Assembly (NCBI GenBank): GCA_009823505.1
Contig: VZQC01010436.1
Location: 1,499,844-1,563,843, forward strand
Length of the DNA stretch: 64,000 nt
Origin: Rhizomys pruinosus
Taxonomy: Eukaryota > Chordata > Mammalia > Rodentia > Spalacidae
Direction: 5' to 3'
Part shown: piece after piece, positions 35,270-45,640 of the stretch
How positions within the stretch are numbered: position 1 is the stretch's first letter
Layout: each line of letters opens with the position of its first letter
The notes under the pieces: model-generated
What the model was told of the DNA's origin: nothing
The model's database searches: none
What the model saw: only the letters and a program-made list of their open reading frames with translations
Program-made: the position numbers and the translations under genes

Positions 35270-37480
35270 TAATTGGGATCTGAGATCTCTCAGAACAATG
35301 AAGTGCAGGAAAGGCACTGAAGGAGGCAAGCATAAGCCTGAAAGGCGGATTTGGAAACAGGCAAGGATAACCCATATGCCAGGAACACAATAAGAGACGA
35401 ACGGAAAGGGGAGAATAATCACACACCAAGCTCTACACAACCCTGTGGAAGACTCCTACAGGGGATCCCCCTGGATGGCCCAGACACAGATATCAGAAAC
35501 ACAAATTATTGAACATAGTTTAAAAGAACAACTACAAGATATAAAGAGTAAATCAAAGAACTAGAAAGAGAATGAAGAACTCAAGAAGTCTAGAGAAGAG
35601 AGATGACAAACTCCAGAAGGAGTAAGAAACACTGAAAAGATCCATGCTGAAAAAGATAAGGAAACAACCAGTGAAGCAAAGGCTACAGAAAGAGATTGAA
35701 AAACTGCAAAGGAAATGAAAATACTAAAAAAATCAGAAAAGGAAATGAAAAAGGAAACAGAGCCTCATCCAATCAAGAAGAAAGGAATGGAAAAAGCCTC
35801 AGAAGAAAAATGGAGGAAGCAGAACAAGAATATCAGACCTGGAAGATAACACAGAAAAACAAAAACCTCAAGTTAAGATTATGAAAATTTTAAAAATACA
35901 CAAAAGTGGAACAACCATAATGTGGGACATTATGAAAAGATCAACCTCCCATCATCAGGAATGAGGAAGTAGAAGAATCCCAAGAGAATGGTATTGATCA
36001 GATATATCAACAGAATAATAATGAAAACTTCTCGCAAACTGAAATAAGACAAAAAAATACAAATACAAGAAGCACGCAAACTAACTCCAACAGACAAGAC
36101 AGACAAAATTCTCCCACCACATCATAGTTAAGTACTAGACACCCAAAACAAAGAACAACATCCTAAAGCCACAAGAGAAAAACAAGTGACCTATAAGGGG
36201 AAACCTATCAAATTACAACTGACTTCTCATGCAAACTATGAAAGCAAAAAAGAACTGGGAGCAAAGCATTCCCAGTGTTAAAGGACAAATAGATGCCAAC
36301 CCAGGTTAATATACCCAGCAATAATGTCTATTATTTTGAAGGAGAGAGAAAAACCTTCCATGACATAAAAGAGACGATAGAATACATGTCCAAAAAGCAA
36401 CCATCACGAGAATATTTGAGCATTTCAAAGGACATGAAGAAAGGAGCAACCATCCCCAGGAACCGAAAAAATTCAATACAAGCATAACTGAAGAGTAGAA
36501 ACATAACAAAACTGCAATGGATAATAAGGCAAAGAAACAACACAAACCTATCAGTCCTAACCATTAAATTTATGGACTAAAATTCCCCACAATAAAGACA
36601 TAGACTGGGAGATTGGATAGGAAACAGAACCCATCTAATGCTGCACTAAGAAACCATCTTACCTTCAAGGAACACCACCTTAAGTGAAAGGATGGAAAAT
36701 ATTCCAGCAAATGGTCCCAAAAGAAAGCAGGTGTTGCTTTTTACATATATAGACCACATGAACTGTCAAGTTAAAGAATCAGAAGAGACAAAGAAGACCA
36801 TACATTTTTAATCAAGGAACAATCACCAATGAAGATTTCCACAATTGAGAATATATATGCAGCAACCAAACTCTGGTGCACCAAACTTTATAAAGACAAT
36901 CTCCAGGACCACAATCACACACTAACCCACAGTACACTCATAGTAGGGGACTTCAATACCACTTGAGCCCTTTGACAGGTCAAAGGACAAAGAATAAACA
37001 GAGAGACATCTGAACTGAATGATGAACACAAATGGACCTCATAGACATCTACCAAATATTCCACCCCAATACAAAAGAATAACTTCTATTCTACTCAGCA
37101 CCCCATGGAACATTCTCCAAAATCGACCACATACTGGGACACAGAAGAAACCTCCACAATAACAAAAGATTGAAATAATTTCACGCATTCTATCAGACCA
37201 CGTGCAATAAGTCAATTCAAAAAACAAAACCAGAGAACCCTACGTACAAGAACACAGGGAGAGTAAACAACACACTCTTGAATAAAGATGGGTCAAGGAA
37301 GAGATAAAGAAAGAAATAAAAGCATTCCGAACTGAATGACAATGGAATACAACACAACAAACCTATGGGATACCTTAAAAGCATTCCTAAGAGGGAAGTT
37401 TATAGCCCTGGGTGCCTACATGTAGAAAAACAGAAAGAGCACAAATCAAATGACTAACACTACAGCTGATAGCACTTGAG
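35270..37480 (+). mobile_element. LINE-1 ORF1 and endonuclease region, error-rich duplicate
   Basis: The same L1 as 40845-43117, but with frame breaks every few dozen bases. ORF1 coiled-coil-like sequence lies at 35560-35880 and the endonuclease region at 36560-37480. Confidence 0.8.
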
Positions 37481-37847
37481 AGGCAACAACAGATGCATAG
37501 GGAACACTTGTCTCCCCACAGAAACAAAGCACTTGTATGAAACCTGCAGAAACAAAGCACCTCTCGCTGGTTCTTCTCAAAGCGGTTTATTATTAGGCAC
37601 ATTTTTCTCCTTTTCCAAGCTTCTGCTTTTCCCAAGCTTCTCTTCTCAAGACCAGAAAGTCCCTATTTAGAGTCCTCTATTTATCTCTCCGTCCACCTTC
37701 CCAGCCCAGGTTTCTGGCCTCAGTCTATTGGTTCATCTGGCCTGATCTTGCATACAGGGTGCACCTGAACAGCTTGAAGGTGAACATGGCTTTACTTAGA
37801 GGTAGGAGGAATCAGGTGTTAGTCATAAGACTCAGCTAAAGTTCCCC

Positions 37848-37884
<37 letters not shown>

Positions 37885-37973
37885 ACCCCCCCACCCCCCC
37901 CATCACACCCCTGGGACCCTCGCCAAACCGCTCTCCCCCACACATCGCCCCCTTTTTTAATTATGTTTTTAAA
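37481..37973 (-). mobile_element. Duplicate of the 3' LTR, with poly-C artefact
   Basis: Matches the LTR at 43118-43503, but the segment matching 43450-43475 is replaced by a poly-C run (37850-37900). It then reaches the polypurine-tract region and stops at the N. Confidence 0.8.
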
Positions 37974-37974
37974 N

Positions 37975-38430
37975 TTATGCAGTTTAAAGCTGGTGGGATG
38001 CCTGCCTCTCCTTCCTTCCTTCAAACAAGGCAAGAAAGCAGAGTCTGAGAACCTAACATGGTGGCACACATCCTTAATTCCAGCTGATCAGGAATTCAAG
38101 ATCATCCTGGGCTACATAACAAGTTTTAGTCCAGACTGGGCTATGTGAGACACACCTTCTCGTCCTTGGTCAGTGGCTGATCCTGCTTGTCTTTAATACT
38201 CAGCCGTCTCAGTAGGTAGAACTGACCTCTCCTGACTAAGGAGTGACTGTGCACACACAGCCATTTATAGTTACAGTCTGTGAATCTGCTAAAACTGCAA
38301 GTTGTGTTTCTTTGGTTTTATTGGTCAGAGAGGGGCCTGAGGCTGCATGATCCAGGCAGGATATCATCCTCCTGCCTCCTGAGGGCTAGGATTACAGACA
38401 AGTACCACCCTACCTAAAACTGTATGTTTT
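37975..38430. other. Sequence between the duplicate copies, with two old B1-like scraps
   Basis: Contains diverged B1 sequence at about 38055-38150 ('aacatggtggcacacatcc' to 'gggctacataacaag') and reverse B1-like sequence at 38337-38412. It is not part of the duplication. No gene. Confidence 0.45.
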
Positions 38431-38670
38431 GGGGCTGGAGAGATGGCCCAGCGGTTGAGCGCCGACCGCTCTTACAGAGGACCTGGGTTCGATCCCCAGC
38501 ACCCACATGGCTGCCGAGAGCTGTCTGAAACTCCAATTCCAGGAGAACTCCAGTTCCAGGGGAATCCGACACCCTCTTCTGACCTCCGCGGCATTGCACG
38601 TCACGGGTGCACAGACTTGCATGCAGACAGTACATTCATACACATACGGAAATAAATAAAATTAAAAAAA
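38431..38670 (+). mobile_element. B3/B2-type SINE with mismatched flanks (chimeric)
   Basis: Complete, clean SINE with the 17-bp duplication. The 5' flank is 'actgtatgtttt' but the 3' flank is 'attagttttgat', so there is no target-site duplication; the 3' flank belongs to the insertion site seen at 32893. Confidence 0.93.
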
Positions 38671-40840
38671 AATTAGTTTTGATATTAGAACTAAAGATTA
38701 GTTATGAGACAAGTCCTGGTATTATCTTCTCTTTCTCTGACCTTGTCTTTCATTCTTTATTTCCTAACACCAAAGTGCTATATGCAGAAAGATTATTGTT
38801 CATTTTAAGAAAAAAAATCTCAAAAAAAGAAAAGAAAAAAGGAGTGATAAAAATTCTCATTTATAAAGGCTACTTTTTGTTGGGAATCTCTATTCACTTG
38901 AGTACATCTCATATTTTCCACCATTGAGCAACTCTTTCACTTTTAACTCTCATTGTGAAAGCTGCACTAAATTGTTTTATTATTATACTAGCTAGTCCTA
39001 AAATTCATTCTAACAATTAAGTCTGTAAATCCCTGTTTGGCTTGGGTTGAAATCCCTAAAAATTAGACATCCTTAGGCTCCTGAGGATGACCACATGGTA
39101 ATTATGTTTCAGTTCCTTCTGCAGTTTCTGCATGCCCCAGCAGAGATCTCTCTTGAAGCATTTTTGGTGAATTTTCCTTGTGCCATATTTATGATCTACC
39201 CTGATAAGCATGGCTTGAATGTTACTACAGGTTCCTTTGCATCTGTTTTATTCTGGCCAGACATTCACTTTAAAATCCCCTAGACTCATCCTAAAATCCT
39301 GTACACTGAACCATATCATGGTACCTGGGTCAGATACATCTATATTTTTTTCCTGGGGTTTAAGAGCTCATCCTCCAGATGATCTTATCCTTTCTCTTGC
39401 CTCTAATACAGCAGCTTCAGCCAAAATCATAAAATCACTCCCCCACCCCAAAGCAGCATGTTCAGAATAATTGCTTTTATCCTTTATTTAATCTTTACCT
39501 GAAATCTTACACTATTTCCTTTACTGTCCTTCCTGTCAATTCTGATATACTTAATGCTAATAGCTTAGATAGGAGGAATTCTGCTGGTTTTATGGGTAAA
39601 GGCATCTCCCCCTCAGTTACATAGCTTTTGAAAAGAAAAGAATATTGCCCTAAGTATTCATAGGGACTTTACCTTTTTGCTCTTTAGTGACACTAAAAGT
39701 TATTTACATCTTAAAGTGCTAGAGATATAAGCTTTCTACCTTCCCCCCTATGAGTGCATCTAGATTACTCATAATTGTGTAATATATGTTTATGATACAT
39801 GTATCATTTGAGTAAAAACACTTTCTTAACAAAATATGACAACTTCAGTTTTTTTTTTCCATTCTTTTTTATCATGTGCTACAATTATTATTGCTATTCT
39901 TGGTATGTCCAATTAAAATGCACATGTACAGATTTAAAAAGGCAAGTATGTTTCTGATAAATTTATTAAAAGCCAGCATTATAAACATGGGTGCTCTGAA
40001 AAAATTTCAAAACCTACTAAAACAACGTTTATGGAACTGTTTCTGTTGTGTATTGTTTCACAAAAAAGCACTCATTGGAATCATGAGATATTTTACTATG
40101 TTATAAAATTTAGTATTATATATATGAATTTTTTCCAAAACAGATTCTTAATAAATATATATTAATTAAAACCTTTTATTTATAGAATAAGGGTAACAAT
40201 CCTTTCTTTGGTGAAACACACTTGTTTACTAAAAGACCTGACAGTGTTATGGTAATGGAGATGTGCAGTGGAAAATCAGTCTGGAGCCTTCCTCTCTGCC
40301 CCCCTGTGGTTACCCAGTATAAGAACCTTTCCTGTAAACTTTACTCAGGACAGAAGTCTTTGTTTCTCCAGAAAATCCCATTCCTGTGGCCTTTGATGTC
40401 GACTATTTGTAAACCAGGCCAGCATGTCACATTTGTTATCTATTGATCAGGATGCCTCATTCTGGTGGATTTTGTGTTTGTTTGCTAACTGTTTTCTCAG
40501 TTATGTGTTATTTGCTTTTTGCTTGCATTTGTCTCAGGGGTATAAAGGGTCTGAAAGACTTAGTCAGGTGGCTGATTCCATTAGGGAATGACCCCTGGGG
40601 TTCAGCTCTTGTTGGTGAGCTAGTCACTAGCTTGCAAAAATCTCCCTCTCCTCCTCTAACTTTGGTTTTGATCTCATTATTTCCAGCAACATACTGTTAA
40701 TATAATAATGTGACATGTACTGTTTTTAGTAAGCAATAGGTAGTAATTACAAGGTCATGGTTGCTAAAATTATTTCTTAGATAAGATTATGGTTGTATGT
40801 ACTGTCTACACAAGTTTATGCTTTTAAAAAAATAATTGGG
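38671..40840. other. No gene; clean copy of 33135-35265
   Basis: AT-rich non-repeat-looking DNA with no recognisable gene on either strand. Confidence 0.4.
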
Positions 40841-41029
40841 GATCTGAGATCTCTCAAGAACAGATGAAGTGCAGGAAGGCATCTGAAGGAGGCAAGCATA
40901 GAAAGCCTTCAACACAGTGAAGAGGCATTTGGAGAAGCCCATATGCCAGGAACACAAAGAAGAGAGAACACGGGAAAGGGGAAGGATAATTACACACCAA
41001 GCTCTACCAACCCTATGGAAGATTCCTAC

Positions 41030-42082
41030 AGCGGGATCCCCTGGGGATGGCCCAGGACATAGATATCAGAAACACAATTATGAACATAGTTAAAGAACTA
41101 CAAGATTATAAAGAGTAAATCAAAGAACTAAGAAAAGAGAATGAAGAACTCAAGAAGGTCCTAGAGAGAGAGAGAATGACAAACTCCAGAAGGAAGTAGA
41201 AACACTGAAAAGATCCCATGCTGAAAAAGATAAGGAAACCAACCAGTGAAGCAAAGAGCTACAGAAAGAGATTGAAAAACTGCAAAAGGAAGTAGAAATA
41301 CTAAAAAAATCAGAAAAGGAAATGAAAAAGGAAATCAAGCACTCATCCAATCAAGAAGAAAGGAATGGAAAAAGCCTCAGAAGAAAAATGGAGGAAGCAG
41401 AACAAAGAATATCAGACCTGGAAGATAACACAGAAAAACTAAAAACCTCAAGTTAAGATTATGAAAAATTTAAAAATACACAAAAGTGGAACAACCATGA
41501 ACTGTGGGACATTATGAAAAGATCCAACTTCCACATCACAGGAATAGAGGAAGTAGAAGAATCCCAAGAGAATGGTATTGATCAGATATTCAACAGAATA
41601 ATAGATGAAAACTTCTCCAAACTGAAATAAGACAAAAAATACAAATACAAGAAGCACATAGAACTCCAAACAGACAAGATCAGTAACAAAATTCTCCACA
41701 CCACATCATAGTTAATATGCTAGACACCCAAAACAAAGACAACATCCTTAAAGCCACAAGAGAAAAACAAGTGACCTATAAGGGGAAACCTATCAGAATT
41801 ACAACTGACTTCTCAATGCAAACTATGAAAGCAAAAAGAACTTGGAGCAAAGCATTCCCAGTGTTAAAGGACAATAGATGCCAACCCATGTTAATATACC
41901 CAGCAATAATGTCTATTATAGTTGAAGGAGAGAGAAAAACCTTCCATGACATAAAAGAGATGAAAGAATACATATCCAGAAAATCAACCATTCAGAGAAT
42001 ATTTGAAGCATTTCAAAGGACAGAAGAAAGGAGCAACCATCCCCAGGAACCTAGAAAGAGAAATCAATACAAGCATAACTGA
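41030..42082 (+). pseudogene. LINE-1 ORF1 remnant (RNA-binding chaperone)
   Basis: ORF1p is the trimeric RNA-binding protein that packages L1 RNA. A Glu/Lys-rich coiled-coil region is visible at 41100-41460 and RISDLEDNTEKL at about 41407. The C-terminal domain is open from 41717 to 42082: LKATREKQVTYKGKPIRIT, then a PVLKDNRCQPMLIYPA motif, matching the conserved RRM/CTD order of mammalian ORF1p. At least two frame changes and one stop near 41455 separate the N- and C-terminal parts. The start codon is not resolved. Confidence 0.85.
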
Positions 42083-42111
42083 AGAAGTAGAAACATAAAC
42101 CAAAACTGCAA

Positions 42112-43117
42112 ATGGATAATAAGGCAAAAGGAAACAACACAAACCTATCAGTCATAACCTTAAATATTAATGGACTAAATTCACCAATCAAAAGACATAG
42201 ACTGGGAGATTGGATTAGGAAACAGAACCCATCGATATGCTGCCTACAAGAAACACATCTTACCTTCAAGGACAGGCGTCACCTTAAAGTGAAAGGATGG
42301 AAAAATATTCCAGCAAATGGTACCAAAAAGAAAGCAGGTGTTTGCTATTTAATACCGACAAATAGACTTCTTCAAGTTAAAGAAATCAGAAGAGACAAAG
42401 AAGACCATTACATTTGTTTATATCAAGGAACAATTCACCAAGAAGATTTCCACATTATGAATATATATGCAAAAACCAAATTTAGGTGCACCAAACTTTA
42501 TAAAGACAATTCTCCAGGACCACAAGTCACACACTAACCCCAGTACACTCATAGTAGGGGACTTCAATACCACATTGAGCCCTTTGGACAGGTCAACAGG
42601 ACAAAGAATAAACAGAGAGACATCTGAACTGAATGATATGATACAGCAAATGGACCTCATAGACATCTACCAAATATTCCACCCCAATACAAAAGAATAC
42701 ACTTTCTACTCAGCACCCCATGGAACATTCTCCAAAATCGACCACATACTGGGACACAGAAGAAACCTCCACAAATACAAAAAGATTGAAATAATTTCAC
42801 GCATTCTATCAGACCACAGTGCAATAAAGTTCAACATCAAAACCAGGATAAGCCCTACTGCTTACAAGAACACATGGAGAGTAAACAACACACTCTTGAA
42901 TAAAGAATGGGTCAAGGAAGAGATAAAGAAAGAAATAAAAGCATTCCTGGAACTGAATGACAATGCCAATACAACACAACAAAACCTATGGGATACCTTA
43001 AAAGCATTCCTAAGAGGGAAGTTTATAGCCCTGGGTGCCTACATTAGAAAAACAGAAAGAGCACAAGTCAATGATCTAACACTACAGCTGATAGCACTTG
43101 AGAGGCAACAACAGATG
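42112..43117 (+). pseudogene. LINE-1 ORF2 endonuclease domain
   Basis: APE-type endonuclease that nicks target DNA. The segment opens at Met 42112, 30 bases after ORF1. Visible motifs: TLNINGLNSPIKRHR (catalytic Asn), CCLQETHL (catalytic Glu), VGDFNTTLSPLDRS (Asp/Asn), KIDHILGHR and ILSDHSAIKF (Asp-His pair). All catalytic motifs are present, but one frameshift at about 42470-42530 splits the domain in two frames (42112-42537 and 42467-43162), so no functional protein is made. Confidence 0.92.
43112..43117. repeat. 6-bp target-site duplication of the nested LTR element (left)
   Basis: 'cagatg' directly before the LTR, repeated at 44893-44898 directly after it. Joining L1 across the element restores ORF2 continuity. 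Confidence 0.8.
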
Positions 43118-43503
43118 CATAGGGAGCACTTGTCTCCCCACAGAAACAAAGCACTTGTATGAAACTGCAGAAACAAAGCACCTCTCGCTGGTTCTTCTCA
43201 AAGCGGTTTATTATTCAGGCACATTTTTCTCCTTCTCCAAGCTTCTGCTTTTTCCAAGCTTCTCTTCTCAAGACCAGAAAGTCCCTCTATTTATCCCTCT
43301 CCCGCTCCACCTTCCCAGCCCAGGTTTCATGGCCTCAGTCTATTGGTATCATCTGGCCTGATCTTGCATACAGGGTGCACCTGAACAGCTTGAATGGTGA
43401 ACATGGCTTTACTTAGAGGTAGGAGGGAATCAGGTGTTAGTCATAAGACTCAGCTAAAGTCTCGAGCACCATCCTGGGACCCTCGCCACACCTGCTCTCC
43501 ACA
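43118..43503 (-). mobile_element. 3' LTR of nested LTR retrotransposon
   Basis: 386 bp, nearly identical to 44507-44892. On the minus strand it starts TGTGGAGAGCAGG, has a TATA-like 'ataaatag' (43280-43290), an AATAAA-type signal (about 43205-43215) and a U5 with repeated 'gtgctttgtttctg'. Confidence 0.92.
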
Positions 43504-43518
43504 TCTCCCCCTTTTTTA
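43504..43518 (-). promoter_or_regulatory. Polypurine tract of the LTR element
   Basis: The minus strand reads 'aaaaaagggggaga' immediately before the 3' LTR, the expected plus-strand primer site of an LTR retroelement. Confidence 0.88.
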
Positions 43519-43582
43519 TTATTTTAGTAAAGAGACTGTAACTGTTCCCCCTCCGGGGAGCTTCACTGTCCTCCCCTTCTGG

Positions 43583-43925
43583 GGAGCCTTCCGGGCCCCT
43601 TTACCGGGCCCCTTTCTAGCTCGTCCTTCTCAAAGCGGTTTCACCCTGACCACAATGAGTTCTGAACGAGCTTCCGGGCCCCTTTCTAGCTCGTCCTTCT
43701 CAAAGCGGTTTCACCCTGACCACAATGAGTTCTGAACGAGCTTCCGGGCCCCTTTTTAGCTCGTCCTTCTCAAAGCAGTTTCACCCTGACTGCAATGAGT
43801 TCTGAATGAGCTTCCGGGCCCCTTTACCTGGCCCCTTTCTAGCTCGTCCTTCTCAAAGTGGTTTCACCCTGACTGCAATGAGTTCTGAACGAGCTTCCGG
43901 GCCCCTTTACTGGGCCCCTTTCTTT
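43583..43925 (-). repeat. 70-bp tandem repeat array inside the LTR element
   Basis: About four and a half units. The phrase 'ctagctcgtccttctcaaag' (tta for cta in one unit) starts new units at about 43616, 43686, 43756 and 43839; the last spacing is 83 because of a 13-bp insert. Each unit contains 'cttctcaaagcggttt', which also occurs in the LTR next to its polyadenylation signal. Confidence 0.9.
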
Positions 43926-44485
43926 ATTGTCCAAGTTCAGCCTCCGCCACGAGAAAGCCCGGACCGCCGCCTCAGCGGGGCTGCTCCGCCTCCTCGCCTG
44001 CAGGCTGCTGGATGCCTACACCGTCTCCTGCACGCCCCGTGCCTCTTTCGGCCCCAAGTTTAATGGCTGGTTCTCACTCTGGGTCCGTCGTATCGGTGCC
44101 CGGGCCAGCTTGGCGGGTTCTTTCTGGCTATGCCGAGCCTGCGGCACCGAGGCCCTTCCAAGTGCCGGCTCATAGTCTCTGCTAGCCGAGCCCTGTTGAA
44201 GCCTGGTCTGAAGTCCTGGTCTGAAGTCTCTGCAGCTCTGTTGAAGTCTCTGCAGCAAATGCCTTAAGTCTCTTTGCTGCTGCGGTCGTTATCCAGCTTG
44301 AGCCTCTTTTGTGAGATGCTCTTCTGCAGCTCTAGTGGGAGGCCCCTTGCGGCTGTCCTCCTCAGTGCTGAAGCCATTCATCACCGCCTCGCCCAGCCCG
44401 TGGCCCCAGTGCACTCAGAGCCCGAAGCCGCGACGCTTCTACGCTCACACCCCCTGCTCTGGGCTGAGCGTGGCTGCTGCTCCAC
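43926..44485 (-). other. GC-rich noncoding internal region of the LTR element
   Basis: GC-rich relative to the AT-rich surroundings. No retroviral peptide motif on either strand. As it lies just after the primer site, it is where a packaging signal would be expected. Confidence 0.55.
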
Positions 44486-44504
44486 ATCCCCGTACGGGCC
44501 ACCA
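44486..44504 (-). promoter_or_regulatory. Primer-binding site matching tRNA-Ile
   Basis: The plus strand reads 'atccccgtacgggccacca', identical to the last 19 bases (with CCA) of mammalian tRNA-Ile(AAU) as I remember it. On the element's own strand it is the complementary TGGTGGCCCGTAC... site, 2 bases inside the 5' LTR. Confidence 0.88.
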
Positions 44505-44506
44505 CT

Positions 44507-44892
44507 CGTAGGGAGCACTTGTCTCCCCACAGAAACAAAGCACTTGTATGAAACTGCAGAAACAAAGCACCTCTAGCTGGTTCTTCTCAAAGCGGTTTAT
44601 TATTCAGGCACATTTTTCTCCTTCTCCAAGCTTCTGCTTTTTCCAAGCTTCTCTTCTCAAGACCAGAAAGTCCCTCTATTTATCCCTCTCCCGCTCCACC
44701 TTCCCAGCCCAGGTTGCGTGGCCTCAGTCTATTGGTATCATCTGGCCTGATCTTGCATACAGGGTGCACCTGCACAGCTTGAACGGTGAACGTGGCTTTA
44801 CTTAGAGGTAGGAGGGAATCAGGTGTTAGTCATAAGACTCAGCTAAAGTCTCAGGCGCCATCCTGGGACCCTTGCCACACCTGCTCTCCACA
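44507..44892 (-). mobile_element. 5' LTR of nested LTR retrotransposon
   Basis: 386 bp; TGTGGAGAGCAGG start on the minus strand at 44892, TATA-like box near 44670-44680, polyadenylation signal near 44590-44602. The inner end reads 'cgtaggg' against 'cataggg' in the 3' LTR. Confidence 0.92.
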
Positions 44893-44898
44893 CAGATG

Positions 44899-45395
44899 AA
44901 CCCTAAATGCAGCAGAAATAAAGAAATAACAAAAATCAGAGCAGAAATCAATGAAATAGAAGCAAAAATATACAAAAAATCAATGAAACCAAAAGTTGGT
45001 TCTTTGAAAGAATAAACAAGATAGACAGACCTCTACCCCAGTTAAGCAAAAGAAAGAAGGAACAACTCCAAAGCAATACAATCCGTGTTGAAAAGGGAAA
45101 TATCATAACAGACAAGGATAAGTTCCAGAAAATCATACAGGAATACTTCAAAAATCTATACTCTACCAAGTTTGAAAACCTAGAAGAAATGGATGAATAT
45201 CTGAAATCCTGGGAATCTCCAAAGCTCAACCAAGAAGAGAGCCACAGCTTAAACAGACCCACAATATATGAAGAAATTGAAGATGTAATAAGAAAACTCC
45301 CAACTAAACAAAGCCCAGACCCAGATGGTTTCACAGCGGAATTCTATAAAACATTTCAAAAAGACCTACAACCATTATTACTTAGGATACAAACA
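44899..45395 (+). pseudogene. LINE-1 ORF2 linker and start of RT domain
   Basis: Resumes ORF2 after the LTR element: 'aagaaataacaaaaatcagag' (EITKIRAEI-like), then open 45189-45410 with SLNRPTIYEEIEDVIRKLP and SPDPDGFTAEFYK, the conserved RT finger motif (PGPDGF with G changed to D). Frameshifts occur near 44990-45020. Confidence 0.88.
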
Positions 45396-45640
45396 GGGTC
45401 TAAGAGATAGCCTAGCGGTTAATAGCACTGACTGCTCATGCAGAGGACCCGGTTTCAATCCCCAGCACCCATATAGTGGCTGAGAACCGTCTGTAACTCT
45501 AATTCCAGGAGAACTGCAGTTCCAGGGGAATCTGAGACCTTCTTCTAACCTCCGTGGCATTGCATAACACAGGTGCAAAGACGTGCATGCAGACAGTACA
45601 CTCATACACATACAAAATAAATAAAATTTTAAAAAAAGAA
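45396..45640 (+). mobile_element. B3/B2-type SINE in L1 ORF2
   Basis: Head slightly decayed ('gggtctaagagatagcctag'), 17-bp duplication present, A-rich tail. 'ggatacaaacag' and 'ggatccaaacag' flank it as the target-site duplication. Confidence 0.95.

Larger units (their letters stand above)
32893..37973. repeat. Direct duplication, left (error-rich) copy
   Basis: About 5.1 kb directly repeated at 38431-43530: same SINE, same 2.1 kb of unique-looking DNA, same L1 5' part and same LTR. Differences are mostly single-base indels and homopolymer changes, and the copy ends in a poly-C run and an N at 37974. Confidence 0.92.
38431..43530. repeat. Direct duplication, right (clean) copy
   Basis: The better copy of 32893-37973. 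Its left edge coincides with the SINE head; its right edge lies inside the LTR element just past the polypurine tract. Confidence 0.92.
43118..44892 (-). mobile_element. Complete small non-autonomous LTR retrotransposon, tRNA-Ile primer site
   Basis: A 1,775-bp element on the minus strand: 5' LTR (44507-44892), primer-binding site (44486-44504), about 1 kb of noncoding GC-rich internal sequence with a 70-bp tandem array, polypurine tract (43504-43518), 3' LTR (43118-43503), and 6-bp target-site duplications. No gag, pro, pol or env frame is present, so it must have been moved by another element's proteins. The 6-bp duplication and short LTR suggest an ERVK/class II-like parent, but this is inference. 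The two LTRs differ at few positions, so the insertion is fairly young and later than the L1. Confidence 0.88.

Noticed and set aside
44486..44504. tRNA-Ile gene fragment
   Set aside because: Only the last 19 bases match and they sit 2 bases inside an LTR, so this is a primer-binding site.
43394..44576. Overlapping 80-110-codon Pro/Ser-rich frames in GC-rich DNA
   Set aside because: They lie in the noncoding interior and LTRs of the LTR element. They arise from high GC and the 70-bp array and show no gag or pol motifs.
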